A stretch of DNA of 64,000 nucleotides, taken from assembly GCF_902762735.1 (NCBI RefSeq), contig NZ_CACWPP010000005.1:18100-82099 (forward strand), given 5' to 3'. Source of the stretch: an uncultured Ruminococcus sp. (GTDB taxonomy: Bacteria > Bacillota > Clostridia > Oscillospirales > Ruminococcaceae). Below are positions 43,079-53,554 of the stretch, one piece after another; the stretch's first letter is position 1, and every line of letters starts with the position of its first letter. Position numbers and translations under genes: made by a program. The notes below the pieces were generated by a model. That model ran no database searches and had not been told where the DNA came from. It saw only the letters and a list, made by a program, of their open reading frames with translations.

Positions 43079-43714
43079 TCAAGCCTTGAGAGCAGCCATT
43101 ACTGCTGCGGAAGTCTCCTCAACAGTCTCGCGACCCTTTACGGAGGTCAGCTTGCCCTGCTTCTCATAGTAGCCTTTAAGAGGCTGGGTGGTCTTATGAT
43201 ATGTTTCCAGTCTGCTCTTTACAGTTGCAGGCTCGTCGTCCTTGCGGATAACGAGGGGCTTGCCGCAGACATCGCAAACGCCTTCTACCTTAGATGGCTT
43301 GAAATCCACATGGTAGGTAGCGCCGCAGTCGAGGCAAACTCTTCTGCCCGAAAGCCTCTTCTGGATAGTGTCATCAGCGACATCTATCTCAATGACCTTG
43401 TCGATCTGAACGCCCATAGCGTCCAGTGCTTCAGCCTGAGGAACAGATCTGGGAAAACCGTCGAGAATGAAGCCATTCTGTGCATCAGGCTCAGCGATCC
43501 TGTCCTTCAGTATACCGATAACGATGTCATCAGAAACAAGTGCGCCTGCGTCCATAGCTGCCTTAGCCTTCAGACCGTACTCTGTGCCTGCCTTAACAGC
43601 CGCTCTGAGCATATTGCCTGTGGAAATGGTAGGAATATTCAGCTCCTTGCAGATGACCTCTGCCTGTGTGCCCTTGCCTGCACCGGGAGCGCCCAAAAGA
43701 ATGATATTGTTCAT
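43079..43714 (-). CDS. adk: Adenylate kinase with zinc lid
   Basis: 211 aa. P-loop [12 protein letters not shown] near the N-terminus, [14 protein letters not shown], and a LID domain with four Cys (CLDCGATYH ... [10 protein letters not shown]) typical of Gram-positive zinc-binding adenylate kinases. It balances ATP, ADP and AMP. It sits between secY and map. AAGGGGTAAGACTT precedes the ATG. Confidence 0.97.
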   Translation of the reverse strand: MNNIILLGAPGAGKGTQAEVICKELNIPTISTGNMLRAAVKAGTEYGLKAKAAMDAGALVSDDIVIGILKDRIAEPDAQNGFILDGFPRSVPQAEALDAMGVQIDKVIEIDVADDTIQKRLSGRRVCLDCGATYHVDFKPSKVEGVCDVCGKPLVIRKDDEPATVKSRLETYHKTTQPLKGYYEKQGKLTSVKGRETVEETSAAVMAALKA

Positions 43715-43744
43715 AAGTCTTACCCCTTTCCCGATCGGAATTGA

Positions 43745-45055
43745 TTATTTCAGGAAGCCCGAGTGATGACGCATCATCATCTGAGATTCCATAGTTCTTG
43801 CAGTTTCAAGCGCAACGCTTACTACGATGAGTATAGATGTACCGCCCATAGCGATATTCAGCTTTGTGATAACAGTGAATATGATAGGGAAGATAGCGAT
43901 AACACCCAGGAACACCGCGCCGACCAGAGTGATCTTACCGAGGATCTTCTGGAAGTAGTCGCTGGTGGGCTTACCCGGTCTGATGCCCGGTACGCCGCCG
44001 TTATTCTGTCTCAGGTTATTAGCGATCTCGATCGGGTTATAGGACATACTTACGTAGAAGTAGTTGAACGCGATGATGAGAACGAAGTAGAGACAAGCGT
44101 AGAATGGGTGAGTATACTCAAACCAGTGGAGCAGTCCTGCATAGAATGTGCCCGACTTAGGCTCACCTGTGAACAGCTTGAGCGTCTGAGGTATCGACAT
44201 AAAGCTCATCGCGAAGATGATGGGGAGAACGCCGCTCATCGCGATCTTGATCGGGATGTAAGTGTTCTGACCGCCGTACTGCTTTCTGCCGACTACGCGC
44301 TTTGCATACTGTATCGGTATTCTTCTTTCTGCGTTGTTCATAAAGATAATGAACGCGATCATCAGGATGAATACCACGATGATGATAGGAACGAGTATCA
44401 TGTTTTTAGCCTCGCCTGTCTTCATCAGCTCGAACAGTCCGAGGACAGCCTCAGGACCTCTTGCGATGATACCTGCGAAGAGCAGCATCGAAACGCCGTT
44501 GCCTATACCGTTTTCATTTATCCTGTCGCCCAGCCATATAGTCAGCGAAGCGCCTGCCACGAAGCAGAGGATAATGATGACTTCTGTGAAATATCTCTCA
44601 AAGGTGTGACCTGTGTACTGAACTACCTGAAGTCCGTCTACGTTCATCAGTGTTCTGTAATAAGCCCAGCCCTGGAACAGCGCGATACCGAGTGCTGTAT
44701 ACTTGGTTATCTTGTTCAGGGTCTTTCTGCCTTCCATGCCTTCTTTGGAGAGTCTCTCCAGCGGAGGCAGTGCATATGTCAGCAGCTGAATGATGATCTG
44801 CGCGTTGATGTAAGGACCAACTGACAGCGCCATCAGTGTTGCCTTTGAGAAGTTACCGCCCGAAAGGACGTTCAGGTAACTGAAAAAGTCACCTGAATTT
44901 TTGCTGCCCTCGAACCATGTTTCCAGTGCAGCAGAGTCAAGATAGGGCACAGGAACTGCGCCGCCTATCCTGTAAATAACGATGATGAAAAATGTAAATA
45001 GAAGCTTTCTTCTTAATTCCGGGACCTTCCAGGCATTACGAAATGTCTCTATCAC
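43745..45055 (-). CDS. secY: Protein translocase subunit SecY
   Basis: 436 aa with ten transmembrane helices. The N-terminal FRNAWKVPELRRKLLFTFFI, the plug region GGNFSKATLMALSVGPYINA and cytoplasmic loops with RRIPIQYAKRVVGRKQYGGQ are diagnostic. It forms the membrane channel with SecE and SecG. It overlaps or abuts rplO with only 2 bases between. Confidence 0.97.
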   Translation of the reverse strand: MIETFRNAWKVPELRRKLLFTFFIIVIYRIGGAVPVPYLDSAALETWFEGSKNSGDFFSYLNVLSGGNFSKATLMALSVGPYINAQIIIQLLTYALPPLERLSKEGMEGRKTLNKITKYTALGIALFQGWAYYRTLMNVDGLQVVQYTGHTFERYFTEVIIILCFVAGASLTIWLGDRINENGIGNGVSMLLFAGIIARGPEAVLGLFELMKTGEAKNMILVPIIIVVFILMIAFIIFMNNAERRIPIQYAKRVVGRKQYGGQNTYIPIKIAMSGVLPIIFAMSFMSIPQTLKLFTGEPKSGTFYAGLLHWFEYTHPFYACLYFVLIIAFNYFYVSMSYNPIEIANNLRQNNGGVPGIRPGKPTSDYFQKILGKITLVGAVFLGVIAIFPIIFTVITKLNIAMGGTSILIVVSVALETARTMESQMMMRHHSGFLK

Positions 45056-45057
45056 AA

Positions 45058-45498
45058 TTACATCACCTCAGCCTTCCCGCCTGCCTTTTCGATTTTCTCC
45101 TTAGCTGCTGCTGAGAACTTAGCAGCCTTGACGGTAAGGTTTTTGGTGAGTTCTCCGTTGCCGAGAACCTTTACTCCATCCAGTTCCTTCTTGATGATGC
45201 CAGCTGCCTTCAGAACTTCAGTATCAACTACTGTGCCCTCAACAAACTGTTCAAGATCGGATACGTTGATAACCGCATATTTAGTTGCGAATATATTGTT
45301 GAATCCACGCTTAGGAATTCTTCTTGCAAGAGCGGTCTGACCACCCTCGAAGCCGGGTCTGATGCTGCCGCCGGATCTTGCCTTCTGGCCCTTGTGACCC
45401 TTGCCCGCAGTCTTACCGTTTCCTGAACCGTGACCTCTGCCCACGCGCTTAACGTCTCTTACAGCGCCGGGATTAGGTGATAATTCGTGAAGCTTCAT
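45058..45498 (-). CDS. rplO: 50S ribosomal protein L15 (uL15)
   Basis: 146 aa. The glycine/lysine-rich N-terminus ([20 protein letters not shown]) and the C-terminal fold with [19 protein letters not shown] are typical. It binds 23S rRNA late in 50S assembly. AGGGAGGTGCGACAAC lies before the ATG; rpmD is 18 bases upstream. Confidence 0.97.
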   Translation of the reverse strand: MKLHELSPNPGAVRDVKRVGRGHGSGNGKTAGKGHKGQKARSGGSIRPGFEGGQTALARRIPKRGFNNIFATKYAVINVSDLEQFVEGTVVDTEVLKAAGIIKKELDGVKVLGNGELTKNLTVKAAKFSAAAKEKIEKAGGKAEVM

Positions 45499-45516
45499 GT
45501 TGTCGCACCTCCCTGC

Positions 45517-45696
45517 TTACGCTTCGGTTACTTTAATAAGGTGGGATACCAGCTTGATCTTGCCCTGTGTGCTTGCGTTGTCGGGCTGCTCGGTCGTATC
45601 CCCGATTTTTCTCAGACCAAGAGAATTTGCAGTGGCGATCTGCTTCTCGCTTCTGCCGCTCAGGCTCTTGATCAGCTGAATTTTCAGGTTTGCCAT
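45517..45696 (-). CDS. rpmD: 50S ribosomal protein L30 (uL30)
   Basis: 59 aa, short bacterial form, read by eye. It starts MANLKIQLIKSLSGRSEKQI and continues LGLRKIGDTTEQPDN, with IKLVSHLIKVTEA at the end. AAGGAGGATAAACAGT precedes the ATG. Located between rpsE and rplO as in most Firmicutes. Confidence 0.95.
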   Translation of the reverse strand: MANLKIQLIKSLSGRSEKQIATANSLGLRKIGDTTEQPDNASTQGKIKLVSHLIKVTEA

Positions 45697-45710
45697 ACTG
45701 TTTATCCTCC

Positions 45711-46214
45711 TTATTCAAATATTTCCTTAACAGTCTTGCCTCTCAGTTCAGCGATCGCATCAGCGCTTCTTACGCTGGTCAGACCGTTGATGGTAGCTCT
45801 TACTGCGTTGTAAGGATTGTTAGAGCGAAGCGACTTTGCTCTTATATCTCTTATGCCGGCTGCTTCAACCACTGCTCTCACAGTGCCGCCTGCGATGATA
45901 CCTGTACCGGGTGCGGCGGGCTTGAGGAGAACCTCACCTGCGCCGAACTTGCCTACGATCTCGTGGGGGATAGTTGTACCCTTGAGAGATATTCTGACCA
46001 GGTTCTTCTTAGCGTCCTGAATAGCCTTTCTTATAGCGTCGGGAACTTCGCCCGACTTGCCGATGCCGAAGCCAACGATGCCGTTGCCGTCGCCTACTAC
46101 TACAAGTGCGGAGAACTTCATTATACGGCCGCCCTTAACAGTCTTGGATACTCTGTTTATTGCTACGACCTTTTCCTGCAGCTCTTCGATCTTTGAAGCA
46201 TCTATTAAAGCCAT
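45711..46214 (-). CDS. rpsE: 30S ribosomal protein S5 (uS5)
   Basis: 167 aa. The N-terminal dsRNA-binding-like domain ([40 protein letters not shown]) and the C-terminal domain with [20 protein letters not shown] are normal. It guards translational fidelity in the 30S. AGAGGAGGAAAAACA before the ATG. Confidence 0.97.
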   Translation of the reverse strand: MALIDASKIEELQEKVVAINRVSKTVKGGRIMKFSALVVVGDGNGIVGFGIGKSGEVPDAIRKAIQDAKKNLVRISLKGTTIPHEIVGKFGAGEVLLKPAAPGTGIIAGGTVRAVVEAAGIRDIRAKSLRSNNPYNAVRATINGLTSVRSADAIAELRGKTVKEIFE

Positions 46215-46231
46215 TGTTTTTCCTCCTCTTC

Positions 46232-46591
46232 TTAGAACTTAAGTCCGCCTTCACGGGCACCGTCTGCAAGTTCCTGCACACGGCCGTGATAGAGGAAACC
46301 GCCTCTGTCGAATACGACGTTCTCGATTCCCTTTGCCTTTGCAGCTTCTGCGATCATCTCGCCGACCTTGCGTGCGCCTTCCTTGTTGCCGCCGTTGCCC
46401 TCAAAGCCCTTTGACATTGAAGAAGCGGAAGCCAGTGTTACGCCGTTAACATCGTCGATGATCTGTGCATATATATGCTTAGAGGAGCGGAATACGTTGA
46501 GGCGGGGGCATTCGGGAGTTCCGCTGATCTTGTTGCGGATCCTCTGATGTCTCTTGATTCTTGCCTTAGCTCTGTCAAGCTTTTTAACCAT
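46232..46591 (-). CDS. rplR: 50S ribosomal protein L18 (uL18)
   Basis: 119 aa. Basic start ([20 protein letters not shown]) and the conserved [17 protein letters not shown] and [20 protein letters not shown] segments. It brings 5S rRNA to the 50S with L5. AAGGAGAGAATCACT precedes the ATG. Confidence 0.97.
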   Translation of the reverse strand: MVKKLDRAKARIKRHQRIRNKISGTPECPRLNVFRSSKHIYAQIIDDVNGVTLASASSMSKGFEGNGGNKEGARKVGEMIAEAAKAKGIENVVFDRGGFLYHGRVQELADGAREGGLKF

Positions 46592-46609
46592 AGTGATTCT
46601 CTCCTTTTA

Positions 46610-47161
46610 TTACTTCTTGGCGCCCTTGCCTGCCTTACCTTCCTTGCGGATAACGTACTCGCCTTCATAGCGGATACCTTTACCCTTATAAGGCTCGGGG
46701 GGACGCTTCTCGCGGATCTCACAAGCAAACTGACCTACTTCCTGCTTGTCGCAGCCCGATACTACGATGTGGTTAGGATCGGGTACTTCGATCTTGATAG
46801 TGTCAGTCTCCTCAAAGATCACCTGATGAGAATAACCCAGATTCATTACAAGGTTCTTGCCCTGCTTCTGCGCTCTGTAACCAACACCAACGATCTCGAG
46901 CTTCTTGGAGAAACCATTGGAAACACCCTCAACCATGTTGTTTACGAGTGTTCTTGTCAGACCGTGAAGCGACTTGTGCAGCTTATCCTCGGAAGGACGA
47001 GCAACAGTGACAACGCCGCCCTCGCTCTTGATTATCATATCCTTATGGAATGTTTTTGTAAGTGTGCCCTTAGGACCTTTAACTGTAACAACGTTGCCGT
47101 CAGCAATTGTTACTTCTACACCAGCAGGAACACTAATAGGCTTTAAACCGATTCTTGACAT
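46610..47161 (-). CDS. rplF: 50S ribosomal protein L6 (uL6)
   Basis: 183 aa. Two alpha/beta domains: [20 protein letters not shown] with VKGPKGTL, and a second with [17 protein letters not shown]; the basic tail [20 protein letters not shown] is the 23S-binding hallmark. AGGAGGACTAAGAT precedes the ATG. Confidence 0.97.
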   Translation of the reverse strand: MSRIGLKPISVPAGVEVTIADGNVVTVKGPKGTLTKTFHKDMIIKSEGGVVTVARPSEDKLHKSLHGLTRTLVNNMVEGVSNGFSKKLEIVGVGYRAQKQGKNLVMNLGYSHQVIFEETDTIKIEVPDPNHIVVSGCDKQEVGQFACEIREKRPPEPYKGKGIRYEGEYVIRKEGKAGKGAKK

Positions 47162-47174
47162 ATCTTAGTCCTCC

Positions 47175-47573
47175 TTACCAGATGAATGCAAGGACCTCGC
47201 CGCCGACATTCAGCTCTCTCGCCTTCTTGTCGGTGATAACGCCCTTGGAAGTGGATACGATAGCGATACCCATACCCTTGATAACCTTAGGCATATCCTC
47301 GCAGCTTGCGTAGATCCTCAGACCGGGCTTGGAAACTCTTCTCAGCCCTGTTATCACGGAGTTTCTGTTCTCATCGTACTTCAGTGTGATCCTGATGATA
47401 CCCTGCTTACCGTCCTCTATAACGGTGAAGTTCTTTACATAGCCCTCATCAACGAGGATCTGTGTGATGGACTTCTTCATGTTAGATGCAGGTACATCGA
47501 CAGTCGCATGCTTAGCTGTGCTAGCATTGCGTATTCTTGTTAACAGATCTGCAATAGTATCTGTAATCTGCAT
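47175..47573 (-). CDS. rpsH: 30S ribosomal protein S8 (uS8)
   Basis: 132 aa. Recognised by [18 protein letters not shown] at the start and the C-terminal [20 protein letters not shown] motif that binds 16S helix 21. S8 is the classic spc-operon repressor in E. coli; no matching target is obvious here. AAGGAGGTAGGCACAA precedes the ATG. Confidence 0.97.
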   Translation of the reverse strand: MQITDTIADLLTRIRNASTAKHATVDVPASNMKKSITQILVDEGYVKNFTVIEDGKQGIIRITLKYDENRNSVITGLRRVSKPGLRIYASCEDMPKVIKGMGIAIVSTSKGVITDKKARELNVGGEVLAFIW

Positions 47574-47591
47574 TTGTGCCTACCTCCTTAC

Positions 47592-47777
47592 TTACCAACT
47601 TGCCTTCTTAACGCCGGGGATCTGACCGTCATGTGCCAGCTCTCTGAAGCAGATACGGCATACGCCGAACTTTCTCAGATATGCGTGGGGTCTGCCGCAG
47701 ATCTTGCATCTGTTATAAGCACGAGTGGAATACTTAGGAGCAGCCTGCTGCTTATTTATCATAGCCTTCTTTGCCAT
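47592..47777 (-). CDS. rpsN: 30S ribosomal protein S14 type Z (uS14)
   Basis: 61 aa, the short zinc-binding form. [20 protein letters not shown] supplies the four Cys ligands, followed by [33 protein letters not shown] precedes the ATG. Position between rplE and rpsH is standard. Confidence 0.97.
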   Translation of the reverse strand: MAKKAMINKQQAAPKYSTRAYNRCKICGRPHAYLRKFGVCRICFRELAHDGQIPGVKKASW

Positions 47778-47794
47778 TTAACGTATCCTCCTCA

Positions 47795-48340
47795 TTACTT
47801 CTCAGCAAAGGGTGCGCCCATCAGTCTGAGCAGCTCCTTGCCTTCTTCATCGGTCTTTGCGGTAGTGATAAAGTTTATATCCATACCTCTTACCTTGTCG
47901 ATCTTATCGTACTCGATCTCAGGGAAGATCAGCTGCTCTTTCAGACCGGTAGAGTAGTTGCCTCTGCCATCGAATGAGTTGGGGTTGATGCCTCTGAAAT
48001 CTCTTACGCGGGGGAATGCTACGTTGAAAAGTCTGTCAACGAATTCATACATCTTATCCGCTCTCAGTGTTACCTTGACACCGATTATCTGTCCATCTCT
48101 CAGCTTGAAGTTTGCAACGCTCTTCTTAGCCTTGCAAACGATAGGCTTCTGACCGGTTATTGCAGCCAGATCGGTCATTATAGCGTCGATGACCTTCTTG
48201 TTATCCTTATCAGCACCGCAGCCGACGTTGATAACTACCTTATCGAGCTTAGGGATCTGCATTACGTTAGCGTAGCCGAATTTCTTCATCAGTTCAGGAG
48301 CTACTGTGCTAACATACTGTTCTTTAAGTCTTGCACCCAT
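47795..48340 (-). CDS. rplE: 50S ribosomal protein L5 (uL5)
   Basis: 181 aa. [40 protein letters not shown] and the C-terminal [20 protein letters not shown] match L5, which binds 5S rRNA and forms an inter-subunit bridge. AGGAGGAGTTAAACT before the ATG. Confidence 0.97.
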   Translation of the reverse strand: MGARLKEQYVSTVAPELMKKFGYANVMQIPKLDKVVINVGCGADKDNKKVIDAIMTDLAAITGQKPIVCKAKKSVANFKLRDGQIIGVKVTLRADKMYEFVDRLFNVAFPRVRDFRGINPNSFDGRGNYSTGLKEQLIFPEIEYDKIDKVRGMDINFITTAKTDEEGKELLRLMGAPFAEK

Positions 48341-48355
48341 AGTTTAACTCCTCCT

Positions 48356-48679
48356 TTAGAATTCTTCGCCGCAGCCATCGTTCTTGCAAACTCTGACCTT
48401 TGTTCCATCTTCCAGGAACTTATGAGCTACTCTGGTAGGCTTGCCGCACTTAGGGCAAACAGCCATTACCTTTGATGCATACATTGCAGCCTCAGCATCA
48501 ACGATGCCGCCCTGCTGCTGTGCGCTTCTGGGCTTAACGTGCTTTCTTGCAACGTTCAGACCCTCAACGATCACCTTACCCTCCTTGGGGGATACTGCCA
48601 GGACCTTGCCCTGCTTGCCCTTGTCCTTACCGGACAGGATAACGACGGTGTCGCCGGTCTTTACATGTACCTTATTCAT
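48356..48679 (-). CDS. rplX: 50S ribosomal protein L24 (uL24)
   Basis: 107 aa. KOW domain at the N-terminus ([20 protein letters not shown]) and [20 protein letters not shown]. The C-terminal half has two CxxC pairs ([23 protein letters not shown]), a possible extra zinc ribbon that many L24 proteins keep only in part. It starts 50S assembly. Confidence 0.96.
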   Translation of the reverse strand: MNKVHVKTGDTVVILSGKDKGKQGKVLAVSPKEGKVIVEGLNVARKHVKPRSAQQQGGIVDAEAAMYASKVMAVCPKCGKPTRVAHKFLEDGTKVRVCKNDGCGEEF

Positions 48680-48695
48680 TTCAACGACACCTCCA

Positions 48696-49064
48696 TTACA
48701 GAACTTCCGGAGCCAGTGACAGGATCTTCATGTAATCCTTGTCTCTCAGTTCCTTTGCCACAGGTCCAAAGATACGAGTACCTCTGGGGTTCTTATCTTC
48801 CTTGATTATTACAGCTGCGTTCTCATCGAAACGGATATATGTGCCATCCGCTCTTCTGAGACCCTTTGCCGAACGAACGATGACAGCCTTTACTACATCG
48901 CCCTTCTTAACAACTCCGCCTGGTGTTGCTTTCTTAACAGAACAAACTACAACGTCACCGATGTTAGCATACTTTCTTCTCGTACCGCCGAGAACACGGA
49001 TGCACATAAGCTCCTTAGCACCGGAGTTATCTGCAACCTTCAGGTAAGTCTGCATCTGTACCAT
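48696..49064 (-). CDS. rplN: 50S ribosomal protein L14 (uL14)
   Basis: 122 aa. Highly conserved: [39 protein letters not shown] and the C-terminal [20 protein letters not shown]. It contacts L19 and the 30S at bridge B8. AAAGGAGGAGCGCTTCA lies before the ATG. Confidence 0.97.
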   Translation of the reverse strand: MVQMQTYLKVADNSGAKELMCIRVLGGTRRKYANIGDVVVCSVKKATPGGVVKKGDVVKAVIVRSAKGLRRADGTYIRFDENAAVIIKEDKNPRGTRIFGPVAKELRDKDYMKILSLAPEVL

Positions 49065-49103
49065 TGAAGCGCTCCTCCTTTCAAAACTAGGACTCAGTTA
49101 CCG

Positions 49104-49129
49104 CGGCAGGAGCGTTTTCCGCTCTGCCG
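49104..49129. other. Hairpin between rpsQ and rplN
   Basis: CGGCA(G)GAGCG pairs with CGCTCTGCCG around TTTTC, in an 88-base gap at the S10/spc boundary. No T run follows, so a processing or regulatory site is more likely than termination. Confidence 0.5.
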
Positions 49130-49152
49130 AGGAACTTCGCACTCATTAATAA

Positions 49153-49410
49153 TTACTTAGCCTTTTCGATGATGTTGACAAGTCTCCATCTCTTATCCTT
49201 AGAAAGAGGTCTTGTCTCCATTACCTTTACTGTATCGCCGATGCTGCACTCGTTGTTCTCATCGTGTGCCTTGAGCTTTACAGTCTTCTTGATGATCTTC
49301 TTGTACAGAGGGTGCTGAACGTTATCCTTGATAGCTACGACGATAGTCTTGTCCATCTTGTTGGAAACAACAGTGCCAACTCTGGTCTTTCTCAGATTTC
49401 TTTCGCTCAC
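49153..49410 (-). CDS. rpsQ: 30S ribosomal protein S17 (uS17)
   Basis: 85 aa, OB fold. [20 protein letters not shown] and [20 protein letters not shown] are diagnostic. It binds the 5' domain of 16S rRNA. AGGAGGAGGATCACT precedes the ATG. Confidence 0.97.
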   Translation of the reverse strand: MSERNLRKTRVGTVVSNKMDKTIVVAIKDNVQHPLYKKIIKKTVKLKAHDENNECSIGDTVKVMETRPLSKDKRWRLVNIIEKAK

Positions 49411-49428
49411 AGTGATCCTCCTCCTTTA

Positions 49429-49626
49429 TTACTGAGCTTCGGACTCATGCTTACGAATGAATGTCTTAACACGAGCGATATCCTTCTTCACAGCCTGAAG
49501 TCTCTTGGGATTTTCAAGCTGGTTCACAGCATGCTGGAAGCGAAGGTTGAACAGCTCTTCCTTCAGCTCTGCGAGCTTGGTGTTCAGCTCGTCTGCGGTC
49601 ATTTCCTTGATCTCATTTGCCTTCAT
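49429..49626 (-). CDS. rpmC: 50S ribosomal protein L29 (uL29)
   Basis: 65 aa helical hairpin: [20 protein letters not shown] and [20 protein letters not shown] are typical. It lies beside the exit tunnel. Its start overlaps the rplP stop by one base. Confidence 0.96.
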   Translation of the reverse strand: MKANEIKEMTADELNTKLAELKEELFNLRFQHAVNQLENPKRLQAVKKDIARVKTFIRKHESEAQ

Positions 49627-50048
49627 TACTGCTCACCACCCGTTTCTTTAACTACAAACTTGCACTTGATTGGGAGCTTGTGCATAGCAAGACGCATAGC
49701 CTCTCTAGCAGTCTCCTCAGGTACGCCTGCGATCTCGAACATTACTCTGCCCGGCTTAACAACGGCTACCCAGTACTCAGGTGCGCCCTTACCTTTACCC
49801 ATTCGGGTACCCAGGGGCTTTCTGGTAGCGGGCTTATCGGGGAACAGCTTTATCCAAACCTGACCGCCTCTCTTGATGTATCTTGTCATCGCGATACGGG
49901 CAGCCTCTATCTGGTTTGAAGTGATCCATGCGGGCTCAAGAGCCTGAAGACCGAAATCACCGTAGCTTACCTTATTACCTCTCAGCGCCTTACCGGTCAT
50001 ACGACCTCTGTGCTGTTTTCTGAACTTAACTCTCTTTGGAAGCAGCAT
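49626..50048 (-). CDS. rplP: 50S ribosomal protein L16 (uL16)
   Basis: 140 aa. [20 protein letters not shown] and the [20 protein letters not shown] segment mark L16, which contacts the A-site tRNA elbow. Its ATG overlaps the rpsC stop by one base (TAATG). Confidence 0.97.
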   Translation of the reverse strand: MLLPKRVKFRKQHRGRMTGKALRGNKVSYGDFGLQALEPAWITSNQIEAARIAMTRYIKRGGQVWIKLFPDKPATRKPLGTRMGKGKGAPEYWVAVVKPGRVMFEIAGVPEETAREAMRLAMHKLPIKCKFVVKETGGEQ

Positions 50049-50866
50049 TATACGTTACCTCCTTCTCTTTTCATAGAACGAGCCTTGTTGAAGTCTCTGC
50101 GATTATCCTTAGATCTGTCATCTCTGCGGGGTCTGCGCTTCTTGTCGTTCTTATCCGAAACGTCACGTCTGTCGCTTGCAGCGATCTCGCCCTTCAGAAC
50201 TTCGCCTCTGTATATCCATACCTTGATGCCCAGACGACCGTAGGTTGTGTGAGCCTCAGCTGTACCGTAGTCGATGTCAGCTCTGATGGTCTGCAGCGGG
50301 ATAGTACCCTCGTGGTAGCTCTCGCTTCTTGCGATCTCAGCGCCCGCAAGTCTGCCGGATACCTTAACTTTGATACCCTTAGCGCCCAGCTTCATAGCTC
50401 TGCCGATGGACTGCTTCATAGCTCTTCTGAAAGAAATTCTGTCCTCCAGATCGTGAGCGATCTTCTCAGCGACCAGCTGTGCATTGATGTCAGGGTTCTT
50501 GACCTCAACGATATTGATAGCTACGCTCTTGCCGATCTTCTTCTCAATAGCAGCGCGGAGCTTCTCGATCTCTGCACCGCCCTTGCCGATAACCAGACCC
50601 GGCTTTGCGCAGTAGATGTGTATTTTTACCTTCTGAGCGCCGTCCTTACCGGTAAAACGCTCGATCTCAACCTTGGGAACGCCTGCGTAAACGCACTTGT
50701 CAGCGGGGTTCTTGGATCTTCTGTTGAGGTCCTTCATAATGTCCTTACGGATGTTGTAGTCCTCAACCAGAGTGTCGCCGAAAGTGCTCTTATCTGCAAA
50801 CCAGCGGGAATCCCAATTCTTTATCACACCGACTCTGAGTCCGTGTGGATTTACTTTCTGGCCCAT
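50048..50866 (-). CDS. rpsC: 30S ribosomal protein S3 (uS3)
   Basis: 272 aa. [20 protein letters not shown], the KH domain ([20 protein letters not shown]) and the C-terminal domain with [13 protein letters not shown]. The last 50 residues are a very basic extension ([20 protein letters not shown]), longer than in E. coli. It guides mRNA entry on the 30S. Confidence 0.97.
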   Translation of the reverse strand: MGQKVNPHGLRVGVIKNWDSRWFADKSTFGDTLVEDYNIRKDIMKDLNRRSKNPADKCVYAGVPKVEIERFTGKDGAQKVKIHIYCAKPGLVIGKGGAEIEKLRAAIEKKIGKSVAINIVEVKNPDINAQLVAEKIAHDLEDRISFRRAMKQSIGRAMKLGAKGIKVKVSGRLAGAEIARSESYHEGTIPLQTIRADIDYGTAEAHTTYGRLGIKVWIYRGEVLKGEIAASDRRDVSDKNDKKRRPRRDDRSKDNRRDFNKARSMKREGGNV

Positions 50867-50886
50867 AGTTTACCTCCTCTTTCAGC

Positions 50887-51222
50887 TTAATCCTTTTCCT
50901 TGAGAACAACTGTGATATGAGATGTTCTCTTCAGAATTCTATATGCTCTGCCCTGCGCTCTTGGCATGATCCTCTTCATAATAGGGCCGGGGCAAACGTA
51001 GCACTCTGCAACATAGAGGTTGTTCTTATCCATGTTGTGATTGTTCTCAGCGTTTGCAGCAGCCGACTTGAGGAGCTTCTCCAGATACTCGCTGGCAGCC
51101 TTTGGTGTATTCTTGACAGTTGCCATTGCAACCTCGTAATCCTTACCTCTGATAAGATCAAGGACGATCTGTACCTTACGAGGAGCAATTCTAGCTGTTC
51201 TCAGTATAGCTTTTGCTTCCAT
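50887..51222 (-). CDS. rplV: 50S ribosomal protein L22 (uL22)
   Basis: 111 aa. [20 protein letters not shown] and the hairpin tip segment with [20 protein letters not shown] line the exit tunnel. AAGGAGGATCAGAC precedes the ATG. Confidence 0.97.
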   Translation of the reverse strand: MEAKAILRTARIAPRKVQIVLDLIRGKDYEVAMATVKNTPKAASEYLEKLLKSAAANAENNHNMDKNNLYVAECYVCPGPIMKRIMPRAQGRAYRILKRTSHITVVLKEKD

Positions 51223-51238
51223 GTCTGATCCTCCTTAT

Positions 51239-51523
51239 TTACTTCTTACCGTTGTTCGAGGTCTTTGAACCTGCGTGGCCCTTGTAAGTCCTTGTGGGAG
51301 CGAACTCACCCAGCTTGTGACCTACCATATCCTCTGTTACGTACACAGGCACATGCTTTCTGCCGTCGTGTACTGCGAATGTATGACCTACGAAGTCAGG
51401 GAAGATCGTGGAAGCTCTGCTCCAGGTCTTGAGGACCTTCTTCTCACCTGCTTCGTTCATAGCGATCACTCTTTTATAAAGAGCCTCCTGAACGTAAGGA
51501 CCCTTCTTAACACTTCTGCCCAT
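51239..51523 (-). CDS. rpsS: 30S ribosomal protein S19 (uS19)
   Basis: 94 aa. [40 protein letters not shown] and [16 protein letters not shown] are diagnostic. It forms a head complex with S13. AAAGGAGGACGATGACTA lies before the ATG. Confidence 0.97.
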   Translation of the reverse strand: MGRSVKKGPYVQEALYKRVIAMNEAGEKKVLKTWSRASTIFPDFVGHTFAVHDGRKHVPVYVTEDMVGHKLGEFAPTRTYKGHAGSKTSNNGKK

Positions 51524-51545
51524 TAGTCATCGTCCTCCTTTCAGG

Positions 51546-52379
51546 TTACTTGCCGTTTCTGCGCTTTACGATAAACTTATCGGAACGAGCGTGCTTAGCT
51601 CTGGTCTTGTAACCCAGAGTAGGCTTACCCCAAGGAGAAACAGGGGAAGGTCTGCCGACAGGCGACTTACCTTCACCACCACCGTGCGGGTGATCGCAGG
51701 GGTTCATTACGGAACCTCTTACGGTAGGTCTCCAGCCCATGTGACGCTTTCTGCCTGCCTTACCGATGTTTACGTTTGCGTGGTCGATGTTGCCTACCTG
51801 GCCGATAGTAGCCATGCAGTTAACAGAGATCTTCCTCATTTCGCCCGAGGGAAGTCTTACCAGTGCGTAAGCGCCTTCTCTGCCCATCAGCTGAGCCATG
51901 TTGCCTGCGGAACGAACCAGCTGTGCGCCCTTGCCGGGATACAGCTCAATGTTGTGGATGAAAGTACCAACAGGGATATCTGCCAGTGCCAGAGCGTTGC
52001 CGGGCTTGATGTCAGCGCCTGCGCCTGCTCTGATAACATCGCCAACAGCAAGACCGTTAGGTGCGATGATGTATCTCTTCTCGCCGTCCTCGTACTCAAC
52101 CAGTGCGATGAAAGCGGATCTGTTAGGATCGTACTCGATGGTCTGAACAGTAGCGTTCATGTCGAGCTTGTTCCTCTTGAAATCTATTACACGGTATTTT
52201 CTTCTTACTCCGCCGCCTCTGTGACGAACGGTGATCCTACCGTAGCTGTTTCTTCCCGAATTCTTCTTCAGAGGTTCGAGAAGGGACTTGCAAGGCTCAA
52301 CCTTAGACAGACCCGAATAGTCGATGACAGTCATGCCTCTTCTACCGGGAGTCGTGGGCTTGTAAGTCTTTATTGCCAT
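51546..52379 (-). CDS. rplB: 50S ribosomal protein L2 (uL2)
   Basis: 277 aa, full length. [20 protein letters not shown], the SH3-like core, and the catalytic-centre loop [20 protein letters not shown] with its conserved His. It supports peptidyl transfer and subunit joining. AAGGAGTTGAATTAAA precedes the ATG. An unusual 244-base gap separates it from rplW. Confidence 0.97.
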   Translation of the reverse strand: MAIKTYKPTTPGRRGMTVIDYSGLSKVEPCKSLLEPLKKNSGRNSYGRITVRHRGGGVRRKYRVIDFKRNKLDMNATVQTIEYDPNRSAFIALVEYEDGEKRYIIAPNGLAVGDVIRAGAGADIKPGNALALADIPVGTFIHNIELYPGKGAQLVRSAGNMAQLMGREGAYALVRLPSGEMRKISVNCMATIGQVGNIDHANVNIGKAGRKRHMGWRPTVRGSVMNPCDHPHGGGEGKSPVGRPSPVSPWGKPTLGYKTRAKHARSDKFIVKRRNGK

Positions 52380-52623
52380 TTTAATTCAACTCCTTAAAAT
52401 ATGGTTTTGCGAAAAGGTCAAAGCATAAAGCCAAGTGCCCTTCCATACCTACGCCCTGCGGTGATGTGAACAAACGGTCCTCGCCGCCTCGCAGAGCCTT
52501 TCCGCGCTTTTCTCGGTCATATCGAAGTCACGCGGAGAATGCGGAACTTTTCCGCACCTCTTTTACGAGGGGCATCTCAAAGTTTTCCCAACGGGTTCTC
52601 ACCCGAAGTTCAAATCTTTGAAA
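52380..52623. other. 244-nt structured spacer inside the S10 operon (rplW-rplB)
   Basis: No gene is supported in this gap, while all other gaps in the S10 part are -1 to 22 bases. It contains hairpins CGGGT/ACCCG (52592-52605), TGCGGAA/TTCCGCA (52540-52556, perfect 7 bp, 3-base loop) and CCTC/GAGG, plus GC-rich text near 52480-52510. No T run suggests termination. It may be a ribosomal-protein binding or RNA processing region. Confidence 0.5.
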
Positions 52624-52914
52624 TTAGTACATACCGTCGAAGAATTCGATGGTCTTCTCGCCCTCAAGAGTAACGATAGCCTTTTTCCAGTCAGGGCGGA
52701 AACCTGTGTATCTGCCCATTCTCTTCTCCTTGCCCTTAACGCTGATGGTGTTTACCTTAGCGACCTTGACATCGAAGATCTCTTCGACAGCCTTAGCGAT
52801 CTCTATCTTGTTAGCGTCCTTAGCAACTTTGAAGGTGTACTTGTTATCAGCGAGTCTGTCCATAGAGTCCTCGGTGATTATAGGCTTTATGATAATATCG
52901 TGAGCGTTTTTCAT
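52624..52914 (-). CDS. rplW: 50S ribosomal protein L23 (uL23)
   Basis: 96 aa. [40 protein letters not shown] and [20 protein letters not shown] are typical. It is the docking site for trigger factor and SRP at the exit tunnel. Its start overlaps the rplD stop by one base. Confidence 0.97.
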   Translation of the reverse strand: MKNAHDIIIKPIITEDSMDRLADNKYTFKVAKDANKIEIAKAVEEIFDVKVAKVNTISVKGKEKRMGRYTGFRPDWKKAIVTLEGEKTIEFFDGMY

Positions 52915-53537
52915 TAAGCGTATACCTCCTCGATCTTCTTTACAGCCTCCGAAGAAACAACGAACTTGTCGTAGTTCAGAATATCGTAAACATTCAGAGT
53001 GTTTACGGTAGCTGTCTTGACACCGGGAATGTTTGCAGCGCTCTTAACTACCTTTGTATCAACATCAGCAGTTACGATGAGAGCCTTGCCCTCTGCGCCG
53101 ATAGCCTTGAGCATATCTACCATAACTTTGGTCTTATACTCTTTGGTCTCGATCTCGTTTACAACGATCAGGTTGGAGTCGATGACCTTAGTGGAAAGTG
53201 CAGACTTCATAGCGAGTCTTCTTTCCTTCTTATTCAGCGAATAGCTGTAATCTCTGGGCTTAGGACCAAGAGCGATACCGCCGTGTACCCACTGAGGAGC
53301 TCTGATGGAGCCCTGTCTTGCGTGACCGGTACCCTTCTGTCTCCAAGGCTTTCTGCCGCCGCCTCTTACCTCTGTTCTGGTGAGAGTGGACTGTGTGCCC
53401 TGTCTCTGGTTAGCCAGATAATTAACTACCATAGCGTGCATAAGCGCTTTGTGAGGCTTGATGCCGAATACTGCATCATTCAGCTCAGTGTCAGCTACCT
53501 TGTTGCCTGTCATATCAACTACTGCGATCTGTGACAT
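52914..53537 (-). CDS. rplD: 50S ribosomal protein L4 (uL4)
   Basis: 207 aa from the ATG at 53537, preceded by AAGGAGGAGTTAAT; six more upstream codons are open but part of the ribosome binding site. [20 protein letters not shown] and the loop [20 protein letters not shown] that reaches into the tunnel are present. In E. coli L4 represses its own S10 operon by attenuation, relevant to the leader at 54.6-55.1 kb. Confidence 0.97.
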   Translation of the reverse strand: MSQIAVVDMTGNKVADTELNDAVFGIKPHKALMHAMVVNYLANQRQGTQSTLTRTEVRGGGRKPWRQKGTGHARQGSIRAPQWVHGGIALGPKPRDYSYSLNKKERRLAMKSALSTKVIDSNLIVVNEIETKEYKTKVMVDMLKAIGAEGKALIVTADVDTKVVKSAANIPGVKTATVNTLNVYDILNYDKFVVSSEAVKKIEEVYA

Positions 53538-53554
53538 ATTAACTCCTCCTTCCA

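Noticed and set aside
43763-44824. 353-codon frame opposite secY
   Set aside because: Antisense shadow; secY has full family features on the other strand.
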